Shown: positions 1 through 7,433 of the stretch, piece by piece
Position numbering within the stretch: the first letter of the stretch is position 1
Layout of the letters: each line of letters begins with the position of its first letter
Assembly (NCBI GenBank): GCA_016213845.1
Contig: JACQZN010000082.1
Coordinates: forward strand, 96,431-159,642
DNA: 63,212 nt
Direction of reading: 5' to 3'
Source: Candidatus Wallbacteria bacterium
Lineage (GTDB): Bacteria > Muiribacteriota > UBA6191 > JACPRK01
The notes under the pieces: generated by a model
Database searches by the model: none
What the model saw: the letters and a program-made list of their open reading frames with translations, nothing else
What the model was told of the DNA's origin: nothing
Made by a program: the position numbers and the translations under genes

Positions 1-830
1 GCGAGGTCTTCTACCAGGACGACGGCCCCGCCCGGCTCGACAGCCGTCTGGCCGAGGCCCGCGAGCGCGGCGCACAGCTGGCCGTACTTCCCGAGATTTC
101 CCACTGCCGCTGGGCCCCATCAAAGCGCGTGCCCTCGGAGGCCGACGCCGAGCCCCCCGGTGGACCCAGGCACCAGGAGCTGGCACGCGCCGCTCGAAAG
201 GCAGGCATCGGTCTCGTCGGCGGCTGCATCGTGCAGAATCCCCAGACCGGCGTCCGCCACAATAACTCGCTCGTCTTCGACGCCGATGGCAGGCTGATCG
301 CCACCTACCAGAAGCTCCACATCCCCGACGAGCCCGGCTTCTGGGAGTCCGACCACTATGCTGCCGGCACCGAACCGCCCAGGCCGATCGACGCCTTCGG
401 GATGCCCTTCGGGCTCCAGATCTGTTCAGACAACAACCGCCCCGAAGGGAGCCATCTCCTGGGCGCGATGGGCGCCGAGGCGATCATCGTCCCGCGCGCC
501 ACGGAGCTCGTCACCTATCCCCGGTGGCAGGTCGTTTTCCGCGCCAACGCCCTCACCAGCACCGCCTACGTCCTCTCCGTCAATCGCCCCTCTCCTGAGG
601 ACGGCGTGCTGATCGGCGGCCCTTCCGTCGTCGTCGACCCCGAGGGTCGCGTGCTGGTGGAGACGATCGACGCCGTCGCCGTCGCCCGCCTGTCGCGGGA
701 CGCCGTGCGGTCCGCCCGCGTCCACTATCCCGGGTACCTCGCCGTCCACGCGGACCTCTACGCCCGCGCCTGGGCGGAGGTCGCGGCGACAGCCTCGAGT
801 ACCCTCAGTCGCACGGGGACAGTGACCTGA
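1..830 (+). CDS. Carbon-nitrogen hydrolase (nitrilase superfamily), 5' truncated by window edge
   Basis: The reading frame is already open at base 3, so the N-terminus lies outside the window; about 275 residues are visible. The nitrilase-superfamily triad is present in order: Glu in VLPE (codon at 93), Lys in YQKLHIPDEPGF (codon at 312) and the nucleophile Cys in LQICSDNNRPEG (codon at 423). The YQKLHIPDEPGF and ICSDNNRPEG contexts resemble the N-carbamoylputrescine amidase/beta-ureidopropionase branch, which hydrolyses N-carbamoyl amines or amides in the cytoplasm. That substrate assignment is inference; the superfamily is clear. A GTG at 129 lies inside the frame but starting there would delete the catalytic Glu, so it is not the real start. 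The gene ends 21 bases before the next small ORF. Confidence 0.88.
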   Translation, partial: EVFYQDDGPARLDSRLAEARERGAQLAVLPEISHCRWAPSKRVPSEADAEPPGGPRHQELARAARKAGIGLVGGCIVQNPQTGVRHNNSLVFDADGRLIATYQKLHIPDEPGFWESDHYAAGTEPPRPIDAFGMPFGLQICSDNNRPEGSHLLGAMGAEAIIVPRATELVTYPRWQVVFRANALTSTAYVLSVNRPSPEDGVLIGGPSVVVDPEGRVLVETIDAVAVARLSRDAVRSARVHYPGYLAVHADLYARAWAEVAATASSTLSRTGTVT

Positions 831-851
831 TTCTCACGGTATACTGGTCGT

Positions 852-1019
852 GTGCGGATCACTGCCGAGGAACTGGCGGCGTGGCTCGAGCAGGCGGACC
901 GAAAGCGGTTGCTGCTGAGACGAGCAACCCTGGAATTGCGCGAGCTGGGTAGAGTGGCGCTCGAGCGCCGGCAGAATGGACCTGGACGACCCGACCGGCG
1001 TCGCACTGAGAGCCGCTGA
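852..1019 (+). CDS. Small 55-aa hypothetical protein, candidate partner of the nucleotidyltransferase
   Basis: A GTG-initiated 55-codon frame fills the gap between the hydrolase and the nucleotidyltransferase and overlaps the latter's start by 44 bases. The product begins MRITAEELAAWLEQADR and is Arg/Leu/Glu-rich and predicted helical; no catalytic motif is visible. A short basic/helical ORF translationally overlapped by a minimal nucleotidyltransferase is a common layout for toxin-antitoxin pairs (MNT/HEPN, AbiE), but this peptide is not recognisable as a known antitoxin. The Arg-rich tail from the overlap region is less protein-like and may simply be read-through into the next gene. It is too short for standard ORF cut-offs. 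Confidence 0.45.
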   Translation: MRITAEELAAWLEQADRKRLLLRRATLELRELGRVALERRQNGPGRPDRRRTESR

Positions 1020-1572
1020 GGCCCTGGGGGCCTCAGGCCTGCGCCACGCACTCTACGGTGGGCTCGTCCTGGCGGCGTACGGGGAGGCGCGAGAGACACG
1101 CGACGCCGACTTTTGCGTACAGGGAGTCTCTGCACGCGATGCCGAAGCCGCGCTCCGTGCAGCCGGATTCGACCTGCAGGTTGCCTTTCCGGAGTTGCGC
1201 CTTGGCGGAGTGGTCGTCAGCCGGCTTACGCTCCTGCCAGGCGGAGAAGATACCGGTTCGAGTTGCGTCGATCTGGTCAGTCCTGTTTCCGGCAGATTTG
1301 GCGCGGGCGTGTTCGAACGAGTCCTGAAAGGCCCCGTGCGCGGCAGGGAGATTTCGTTGGTGAGTCCGGAAGACTTCATACTCCTGAAAGTGCTCTCCAC
1401 CCGCGATCGCGACCTGTCGGACGCCGCAAGCGTGATCCGAGGACTCGCTGACCGTCTGGACTGGGATCTGCTGCGCTCGGAAGTCGAACTGCTGAGCGCG
1501 GAAGTCCCCGCCCACGATGTCACCGTCAGATTTGCACGAGTCGAAGAAATGGCCCGTCTCGCGATGCCGTGA
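976..1572 (+). CDS. Nucleotidyltransferase-fold protein (AbiEii/MNT-like)
   Basis: A 198-residue cytoplasmic protein. Residues about 27-48 contain YGGLVLAAYGEARETRDADF, the Gly-Gly turn followed by an Asp-x-Asp metal-binding pair typical of minimal nucleotidyltransferases and AbiEii-like toxins. Later SPEDFILLKVLSTRDRDLSD matches the conserved 'P-EDLI-xKL-A-RxKDxxD' segment of these families. Such proteins transfer nucleotides to tRNA or protein partners or belong to toxin-antitoxin modules; the target here is unknown. ATG at 976 fits the fold start. It overlaps the small upstream ORF and ends 4 bases before the convergent secreted-protein gene. Confidence 0.7.
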   Translation: MDLDDPTGVALRAAEALGASGLRHALYGGLVLAAYGEARETRDADFCVQGVSARDAEAALRAAGFDLQVAFPELRLGGVVVSRLTLLPGGEDTGSSCVDLVSPVSGRFGAGVFERVLKGPVRGREISLVSPEDFILLKVLSTRDRDLSDAASVIRGLADRLDWDLLRSEVELLSAEVPAHDVTVRFARVEEMARLAMP

Positions 1573-1576
1573 CGAA

Positions 1577-3127
1577 TCAGTCGGCTCTGGCCAGTCGCAT
1601 GTGGCGGAACATGACGAAGCCGAGCATCGTCTTGAGCGAATCGAGGCTCTCCGCTGTCACGATGATCCGGTTCTTGCCCGGGGAGAAGAGCCGCGCCGGC
1701 AGCCGGCAGCCGACCCAGTTTCCCACGACCATCGAAGGCGAGAGCGGCTTGCCTTCCTCGAGCTTCTGGAGGGGGCTCCCGGGATAGGTGTCGCGCCGGT
1801 TTCGCAGGGCGACGATGGCTCGATCACCCAGGTTGATGTTCAGCACGTCGTCGGGTTCGAGCCCCGCTGTCTCGACCAGCAGGGTGACGGCGCCCGAAGG
1901 ACTCTGTAGCCACTCCTCTTGAATGTTCAGCGTGGCGCCCTGGAACGGCTTGCCGCGGTTGACGAGCGAGAGAACGCCCGGTACGGCTTCGACCAGCGCA
2001 TCGGTGAGCTCCTTGGCGCCGCGAGGCTCCGACAGGCGAGCGATGGTGGCAGCGGCCGGCCCGCCGGCGGCGCGGCCGGGCCACGTGGCGCAGGCGTGCC
2101 AGAGCTTTGACGAGTGGAGCTCCCAGGCGTCCTCGGGCGGGGCCTTCGGGTAGGAGAGCGGGGTGCACTCGAGCGCTCGGGCCCCTCGTCCGGGGAGCGG
2201 CCAGCCTCGCAGCGACGCGAGCTGCGCGAGATTTCCGAGCTGCAGCAGCGCGTAGCTGAAGGGAAGGCGCAATCCCGGGCCGTTGAGCCGGCTGTCGGCG
2301 CAGAGGTCCATCGCGCGCGTGAGGGCCCCATCGAGGGGCGCCTCCAGCCCCACCCGAGCGGCTTCCGAAGTGTAGGCGGTGGCGAAGGCTGCCTGCTTGG
2401 CTCTCGGGTCGACGAGAAGTTGCGCCAGGCGCGCGACGTTCATGCCGCCCAACGCGTCGCGCGTCACCCGGGCCAGCCGCGCGTTGCCGAGCACGCGCTC
2501 GGTGCGCGCGGAGAGTGCGCCGTCGACGAATCGCGCCTGGATGCGCAACTCCTGCAGCTCGCCCTCGGGCGCCAGGGCCCCCAGCGTGAACGTGGCCACC
2601 CTTGACGCCTCGGCCGGCCCTGCGATGCGCTCCAGCTCCGCGCCTCGCCTCAGGAAGGCCGACCAGAGCGCATCTACGTCGGAGCGGGCGAGGACCTCCA
2701 AGGTGCCGTCAGGTCCCGAGCGCTGCGCCACCGAGAGAGCCGGGCGAGCTGCGAGTGCGGCCCGGAGACTGCTCTGGGGCCCCGGAGTTCCGTCCGGCGT
2801 CAGTACTCGAACCGTCGAGGGCCGACCGGGCGCCAGCGGCACGATCAGCCGGTGCTGCGTGCTCGCCTCACGCCCTCGCACCACCAGTTTTTCGCCCGCG
2901 CACGAGAGCTCGACGCGCGCCACGCACGGGGTCGAAGTCGAGAACCGGACCTCGGCAAACCGCGCTCCGCAGGCGACCCGGATTCCCTCGGCGGCCTGGT
3001 CCGCCGGATCGGCCGCCGCGACGCGAAGCGCCACGAGCGCCGCTGCCAGCGCCACGAGCGCCGGGCAAGCGGACCTCTCTACAGGTCGGCCTTGCTCGGC
3101 AGGTCGCGGCCCCCGTTCAGATTCCAT
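1577..3127 (-). CDS. Secreted protein of unknown function (516 aa)
   Basis: The frame stays open upstream, but the ATG at 3127 gives a basic N-terminus followed by a hydrophobic stretch (CPALVALAAALVALRVAAAD), a plausible signal peptide, so this start was chosen; it overlaps the 3' end of the cyclic-nucleotide-binding gene by 49 bases. The mature part is Ala/Arg/Leu-rich. Residues about 55-110 look beta-rich (EVRFSTSTPCVARVELSCAG), the middle is helical, and the last 110 residues look like a jelly-roll or beta-sandwich (NWVGCRLPARLFSPGKNRI). I do not recognise a family. As third gene after the debranching enzyme and the cNMP protein, it is probably co-transcribed with them. Confidence 0.65.
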   Translation of the reverse strand: MESERGPRPAEQGRPVERSACPALVALAAALVALRVAAADPADQAAEGIRVACGARFAEVRFSTSTPCVARVELSCAGEKLVVRGREASTQHRLIVPLAPGRPSTVRVLTPDGTPGPQSSLRAALAARPALSVAQRSGPDGTLEVLARSDVDALWSAFLRRGAELERIAGPAEASRVATFTLGALAPEGELQELRIQARFVDGALSARTERVLGNARLARVTRDALGGMNVARLAQLLVDPRAKQAAFATAYTSEAARVGLEAPLDGALTRAMDLCADSRLNGPGLRLPFSYALLQLGNLAQLASLRGWPLPGRGARALECTPLSYPKAPPEDAWELHSSKLWHACATWPGRAAGGPAAATIARLSEPRGAKELTDALVEAVPGVLSLVNRGKPFQGATLNIQEEWLQSPSGAVTLLVETAGLEPDDVLNINLGDRAIVALRNRRDTYPGSPLQKLEEGKPLSPSMVVGNWVGCRLPARLFSPGKNRIIVTAESLDSLKTMLGFVMFRHMRLARAD

Positions 3128-3564
3128 CGCAGCGTCAGGTCGTTCATGTCCCGCAGCCGCAGGCTCACGGTCTCCAGCATCGCCCAGAGGACCTTCGCCG
3201 CGATGCCCGGGTGGCTCCGGATGATGCCCATCAAATCGCGCCGGCTGAACTCGAAGAGCGTGCAGTCCGAGGCGGTCACCGCGCTGGCCGATCGGGGGCT
3301 GGCATCGACCAGCGAGATCTCGCCGATGAGGTCGCCCGGGTGCAGGGTCGCCAACTTGCGGGCTGCGCCTCCGGTGGAGGCTTTCAGGATGTCGACGGTG
3401 CCGGTCAGGATGACGTAGAGCGAGCCGCCCTCGTCGCCTTCGGTGAACAGCGGCTGGCCCGCCGAAATCTGGGCGACCTTTCCGGTCGCGTGGATCTGCC
3501 GGACGTCCTCGTCTTCGATGTAGCGGCACAGGATGCTGCCCGCCAGCGCCTCCAGAGTGTTCAT
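3079..3564 (-). CDS. Cyclic nucleotide-binding domain protein (161 aa)
   Basis: A single cyclic-nucleotide-binding domain of the CRP/PKA type: FTEGDEGGSLYVILTGTVDI followed by the phosphate-binding cassette GDLIGEISLVDASPRSASAV, in which Glu and Arg normally contact cAMP or cGMP ribose-phosphate. No helix-turn-helix follows; the C-terminus is a helix (SHPGIAAKVLWAMLETVSLR), so it is a stand-alone sensor rather than a CRP regulator. ATG at 3564 is preceded by AGGAGG at a 7-base distance. It lies 28 bases downstream of the debranching-enzyme gene and overlaps the next gene, so an operon is likely. Confidence 0.88.
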   Translation of the reverse strand: MNTLEALAGSILCRYIEDEDVRQIHATGKVAQISAGQPLFTEGDEGGSLYVILTGTVDILKASTGGAARKLATLHPGDLIGEISLVDASPRSASAVTASDCTLFEFSRRDLMGIIRSHPGIAAKVLWAMLETVSLRLRDMNDLTLRWNLNGGRDLPSKADL

Positions 3565-3592
3565 GTTCCGGGCCTCCTGCCCTCACTGTACA

Positions 3593-5599
3593 TCAAGAGT
3601 GGCGGGAGCATTCGGCCGCGATGCGCAAGAGCTCGGCCACGCTCCACGCTTGCTGGGGGCATCCGACGGGCCGGAAAGGCGGCTCGGGCTCGAAGATCTC
3701 GGAGATGCTTCCCACGCCCGCCTCGGTGAGGTGCGTCTCCATCCCCTTGAGGAGATGGCGCACCTCCTTGACGACCTGGGGCGTCCAGCCGCGCTCAGCG
3801 TGGACCAAGGCGTCGCAGTAGGCGCCCAGCAGCCAGGGCCAGGCGATACCCATATGGTAGGCGGCATCGCGGGACTTCGGGCCGCCCTCGTAGCGGGCGA
3901 CATAGCGCGGGTCGTTCGACGCCAGCGTGCGCAGCCCCCGAGGTGTCAGCAACCGAGCCCTCACGGTATCGACCATCTGGCGGGCCTCGTCGGGTCCCAG
4001 GAGCGGGTGCGGAAGAGAGGCGGCAAAGAGCTGGTTGGGCCGCAGGGAGGCGTCGGTCCGGCCGCCGTGGTCGGGATCGTCGACGACGTCGGCGCACCAG
4101 CCCCGGTCCTGGAGCCAGAACCTATCGCGGAAACTGCGTGCGACCAGGTCGGCCAGCTCGGCGTACTTGGAAGCCCGGTCCGGCTCTTCGAGCTCATGGT
4201 GCAGGCACTCGAGCGTACGCAGGGCGTTGTGCCAGAGGGCCTGGATTTCCACCGGCTTTCCGCGCCGCGGCGTCACGACCCAACCTTCCACGCGAGCGTC
4301 CATCCAGGTGAGAGCGCACCCTTCCTCGCCCTGGTCGATCAGCCCGTCCTCGTCCATCGCGATTCCGAAGCCCGTGCCGCGCACGTAGCTGCCCACGATC
4401 TGCTCCATCACGGGAAGGAACAGCTCTTCGACGGTCTCGATGTCGTCGGTCGCCTCCAGGTAGCGGCCGACAGCGTGGATGAACCAGAGCGGTGCGTCGA
4501 CCGAGTTGTACACAGGCTCGGCGGCGCCATCCGGGAAGCGGTTCGGCAACAGTCCCTCGCGCACGTGCTGCCCGAGCTCGGCCAGAACCGAGACTGCCAC
4601 CTCGGGGCGCTCCATCGTCAAGGCCAGGCCGGGGAGGCTGATGAAGGCGTCGCGCCCCCAGTCCTCGAACCACGGATAGCCGGCGAGGATGCTCTGCCCC
4701 TCGTCTCGCTTCACCAGGAACGCGTCGCTCGCTATGGCCAGCGCCTCGACCAACCCGCCGGAGCCCGCGAACGGTCCCGCCAGCGACTTCTGGCGCGCGA
4801 CCTCGGCGGCCAGCAGCTTCGCGCCATCGGGCCGTTCCGGGAGCCTCCCCGCGCTGAAGACGACCGCCGCGGGCACGCCCCGCTTCAGCCTCAACCGCAC
4901 GACTCCGGGCGACCAGTGGTCCTCGCGGAAGGGGAGGCCTCGCTCGCGCTCCACGGGATACTCCAGGTTCCGGAACCACACCAGTGACGGGTGGAAGTCA
5001 CCGTCGTGGTACAGATGGATGTCCGGAATGCCCGGATAGGGGCGGAACACGAGGTGACCCGCTTCTTCTTCGCCGGCTTCGCCCGCGAGGCCTGGATTCT
5101 GCATCGTCAGGCCGTGGAAGTCGCGGCAGGTAAGCATCGGCCTGAGGAAGAGCTCTGCCTCGTCACAGCCCGACACCAGTTCGTAGACGACGACCGTGGC
5201 CTGCTCGCCGTGCGGCATGAAGACGCGCTTGTCGAGCTGAGCGTCTCCGGCGCGCCAGCGGAAGGTAGGAACAGGCCGCAGCCGGACCTCCGACAGGTGG
5301 CGATACCCTTCAGGGTGGACTTGCCCAGGGTAGACGTTCGTGTCTAGCTCGAAGGTGCCCGCCGTCGTGCGCAAGGTCTCGCCCATCTTGCTCACGAGGT
5401 GCATGCGGTGCACGGGAGGGCGCGTTGCGCATGTGAGGAGTGAATGATAGCGGCGGGTCAACGCGCCTGAGAGCGTTCCCGACGCCGACGAGCCGAGCCC
5501 GTTGGTGCAGAGCCACTCGCGGCTTGCTGCCGTGTCCAGGTCGTGAAGGTCGTCTGGTCCGAATGAGTGCGAGAGCATGGCGCACAGGGTAGCAGACAT
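3593..5599 (-). CDS. Glycogen debranching enzyme (amylo-alpha-1,6-glucosidase)
   Basis: Matches bacterial/archaeal debranching enzymes: an N-terminal domain with EWLCTNGLGSSASGTLSGA and RRYHSLLTC, then a C-terminal (alpha/alpha)6-barrel (GH133-type) with AGYPWFEDWGRDAFISLPGL, ALTWMDARV and AAYHMGIAWPWLLGAYCDAL. It hydrolyses alpha-1,6 branch points of glycogen in the cytoplasm. Length (668 aa) fits the family. Three in-frame ATGs are possible (5650, 5599, 5578); 5599 has GGAG just upstream, while homologues often begin near the 5578 Met (MLSHSFG). It is first gene of a minus-strand set with the cNMP protein. The divergent region to 5801 separates it from the M23 peptidase. Confidence 0.9.
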   Translation of the reverse strand: MSATLCAMLSHSFGPDDLHDLDTAASREWLCTNGLGSSASGTLSGALTRRYHSLLTCATRPPVHRMHLVSKMGETLRTTAGTFELDTNVYPGQVHPEGYRHLSEVRLRPVPTFRWRAGDAQLDKRVFMPHGEQATVVVYELVSGCDEAELFLRPMLTCRDFHGLTMQNPGLAGEAGEEEAGHLVFRPYPGIPDIHLYHDGDFHPSLVWFRNLEYPVERERGLPFREDHWSPGVVRLRLKRGVPAAVVFSAGRLPERPDGAKLLAAEVARQKSLAGPFAGSGGLVEALAIASDAFLVKRDEGQSILAGYPWFEDWGRDAFISLPGLALTMERPEVAVSVLAELGQHVREGLLPNRFPDGAAEPVYNSVDAPLWFIHAVGRYLEATDDIETVEELFLPVMEQIVGSYVRGTGFGIAMDEDGLIDQGEEGCALTWMDARVEGWVVTPRRGKPVEIQALWHNALRTLECLHHELEEPDRASKYAELADLVARSFRDRFWLQDRGWCADVVDDPDHGGRTDASLRPNQLFAASLPHPLLGPDEARQMVDTVRARLLTPRGLRTLASNDPRYVARYEGGPKSRDAAYHMGIAWPWLLGAYCDALVHAERGWTPQVVKEVRHLLKGMETHLTEAGVGSISEIFEPEPPFRPVGCPQQAWSVAELLRIAAECSRHS

Positions 5600-5659
5600 G
5601 AAACTCCGAGGGGAGGCGTTGTGAATGCGGTAGTAATGCCACGAATGCACGCTTCGGGC

Positions 5660-5688
5660 TTGACATTGGGATCGTCAGCTCGTATCAT
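5660..5688 (+). promoter_or_regulatory. Sigma-70-type promoter for the LysM-M23 peptidase gene
   Basis: TTGACA at 5660-5665, a 17-base spacer, then TATCAT at 5683-5688: six of six and five of six matches to the housekeeping consensus with ideal spacing. It points at the ATG at 5801, giving a leader of about 105 bases with GAGGAG next to the start codon. The rest of 5600-5800 shows nothing else I can name. Confidence 0.65.
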
Positions 5689-5800
5689 GGCGGCCTCCCG
5701 CGAGGGATCTGGACAAACCGCCGAGTAGATCCGAGGAGATTGTAAGCGCGGCCCAGGCCAGACTGCTTCAAAGACGGGGGAGGGAAACGAGAGGAGCCAC

Positions 5801-6928
5801 ATGCTTCAGAGTATGGCCAGGATTGCAGGGGTCGCCGGCTGCACCGTCTCGCTGATCTCGACGTTTCCCGCTTCTGACTTGATCCAGGGCCGGCCTGCCG
5901 CCGGTCGGGTCGCTGTCGTGTCTGCCGTCCGGGCCAACTCCATGGTTGCCCCGATCCAGATCGCTCCCGATGACGCCATACGGCCTGCCGTTGCCACGGT
6001 GGCCGAGTTTGCGTTCGACGCGAGTTCCAAGGAATACATCTCGGACGAATCGATCTTGAAGAGCATCGACATCGATGAGTGCGCGGAGCCCGAGTCGTTT
6101 GCGCTGGAGGGCTATGTCACCAGCGGCAACGAGACGCTGCGAACGCTCTCGAAGCGCTACTCGCTCGACCCCGAGGCCCTCGCGGTGCTGAACGGCCGAA
6201 AGGCCGACGACGCGCTCCCCGCCGGAACCAGGGTGAGCCTCTACCGCGGCGAGATCACGCTCTACACCGCAGCCCGCGGCGAGACGCTCGAAGAGATCGC
6301 TCGCAAGTTCGGCACTGACGCGCTGCTCCTGACGGTCTGTAATCATCCGCGCTCCAGTACGATGGATGGCGGCGAGCGGCTCTTCATCCCGCAGGGAATC
6401 CTGGAGCGGGAGGGCGAGGCGGACGTGGAGGAAGAGGTCTCGGTCAGCCCCATCGTCATTGCCCCCCAGCCCCAGAAGACCGAGAAGGTAGCGGCTTCTT
6501 CGAAGAGCCGGCGTGGCCGCTTCGACAAGGTTCTCAACTTCAGCTCCCGCATCGGTTGGCCCGTGGCCGGCAAGCTCTCCTCGAGATTCGGCTGGCGTAA
6601 CCACCCGATCCTCAACCGGATGCGGTTCCACTCCGGCATCGACATCAGCGCGCCGCGCGGTGCCGCCATCCGGGCCGTGGCAGAGGGACGCGTCATCTAC
6701 GCCGGCTGGCGTAACGGCAGCGGCCGCACGGTAGTCATCCGGCACGAGGGCAACCTGGTTTCGATCTACGCGCACTGCTCACGATTGAGCGTCGATGCCG
6801 GCCAGCACGTCGCCAAGGGGCAGACCGTCGGTCGTATCGGCAGCTCGGGGCTGGCCACCGGCAACCACCTCCATTTCGCCCTGGAGCGAGGCAAGACGCC
6901 GGTCAACCCGCTCAAGTACCTCCGCTGA
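5801..6928 (+). CDS. LysM-domain M23 metallo-endopeptidase (375 aa)
   Basis: A cell-wall hydrolase or its regulator. The N-terminus has a hydrophobic segment (IAGVAGCTVSLISTF), probably an export signal or anchor. Residues about 105-205 hold two LysM-like repeats (GNETLRTLSKRYSLDPEALA and ARGETLEEIARKFGTDALLL). Residues about 250-375 are a peptidase M23 domain with all zinc ligands: His277 and Asp281 in RFHSGIDI and His358 in NHLHF, plus His in YAHCSRL. LysM-M23 proteins cleave peptidoglycan cross-bridges, or act EnvC/NlpD-like if ligands are lost; here they are intact. GAGGAG precedes the ATG. The stop lies 40 bases before smpB. Confidence 0.92.
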   Translation: MLQSMARIAGVAGCTVSLISTFPASDLIQGRPAAGRVAVVSAVRANSMVAPIQIAPDDAIRPAVATVAEFAFDASSKEYISDESILKSIDIDECAEPESFALEGYVTSGNETLRTLSKRYSLDPEALAVLNGRKADDALPAGTRVSLYRGEITLYTAARGETLEEIARKFGTDALLLTVCNHPRSSTMDGGERLFIPQGILEREGEADVEEEVSVSPIVIAPQPQKTEKVAASSKSRRGRFDKVLNFSSRIGWPVAGKLSSRFGWRNHPILNRMRFHSGIDISAPRGAAIRAVAEGRVIYAGWRNGSGRTVVIRHEGNLVSIYAHCSRLSVDAGQHVAKGQTVGRIGSSGLATGNHLHFALERGKTPVNPLKYLR

Positions 6929-6963
6929 GCGTCGGCACGCTCCCGGAGGCCGTCAGGGGCCTC
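6927..6963 (+). other. Two tandem hairpins between the M23 gene and smpB
   Basis: GAGCGT-cggc-ACGCTC (6927-6942) is followed immediately by GAGGCC-gtcagg-GGCCTC (6946-6963). The second stem ends five bases before the GTG start of smpB, and no clear Shine-Dalgarno is visible there. There is no T-run, so this is not a canonical terminator; attenuation of smpB or mRNA processing is possible. Confidence 0.3.
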
Positions 6964-6968
6964 GAAAC

Positions 6969-7433
6969 GTGAAGAACGAGCAGCCTGCCCTCAGCATCCG
7001 CAACAAGCGAGTCTGGGCGGAGTACTCGATTCTCGAGCGTTTCGAAGCCGGCATCGAGCTGCTCGGCTCCGAGGTCAAGTCGATCCGGGCCCACAACTGC
7101 AGCTTCTCGGACGCCTTCGTCCTGATGCGCGGCGAAGAGGCCTACCTGGAGAACTTCCACATCGGCGAGTACGCGTTCGCCGGTCACATGAACCACGATC
7201 CGCGCCGCAGCCGCCGCTTGCTCCTCAAGAAGGCGGAGCTGCGTCAGCTGATCGGGAAAGTCCAGCGGCAGGGGCTGACCATCGTCCCGCTGGCGCTCTT
7301 CGCCAAGGGGCGCTGGCTGAAGCTGGAGATCGGCCTGGCCCGGGGCAAGAAGCTGCACGACAAGCGCCAGGACATCGCCAAGCGAGACACCGAGCGCGAG
7401 GTCCGCCGTGCCCTCAAGGAGCGCTCCAGATGA
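6969..7433 (+). CDS. smpB: SsrA-binding protein SmpB
   Basis: A 154-residue RNA-binding protein that delivers tmRNA (SsrA) to stalled ribosomes for trans-translation. Family hallmarks run in order: NKRVWAEYSILERFEAGIEL, LLGSEVKSIRAHNCSFSDAF, the GEEAYLENFHIGEY segment, HDPRRSRRLLLKKAEL, GLTIVPLALFAKGRWLKLEI, and the basic tail GKKLHDKRQDIAKRD needed for tmRNA accommodation. The GTG start at 6969 gives the standard N-terminus. Its stop overlaps the next gene by 4 bases (ATGA), indicating translational coupling. Confidence 0.97.
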   Translation: MKNEQPALSIRNKRVWAEYSILERFEAGIELLGSEVKSIRAHNCSFSDAFVLMRGEEAYLENFHIGEYAFAGHMNHDPRRSRRLLLKKAELRQLIGKVQRQGLTIVPLALFAKGRWLKLEIGLARGKKLHDKRQDIAKRDTEREVRRALKERSR

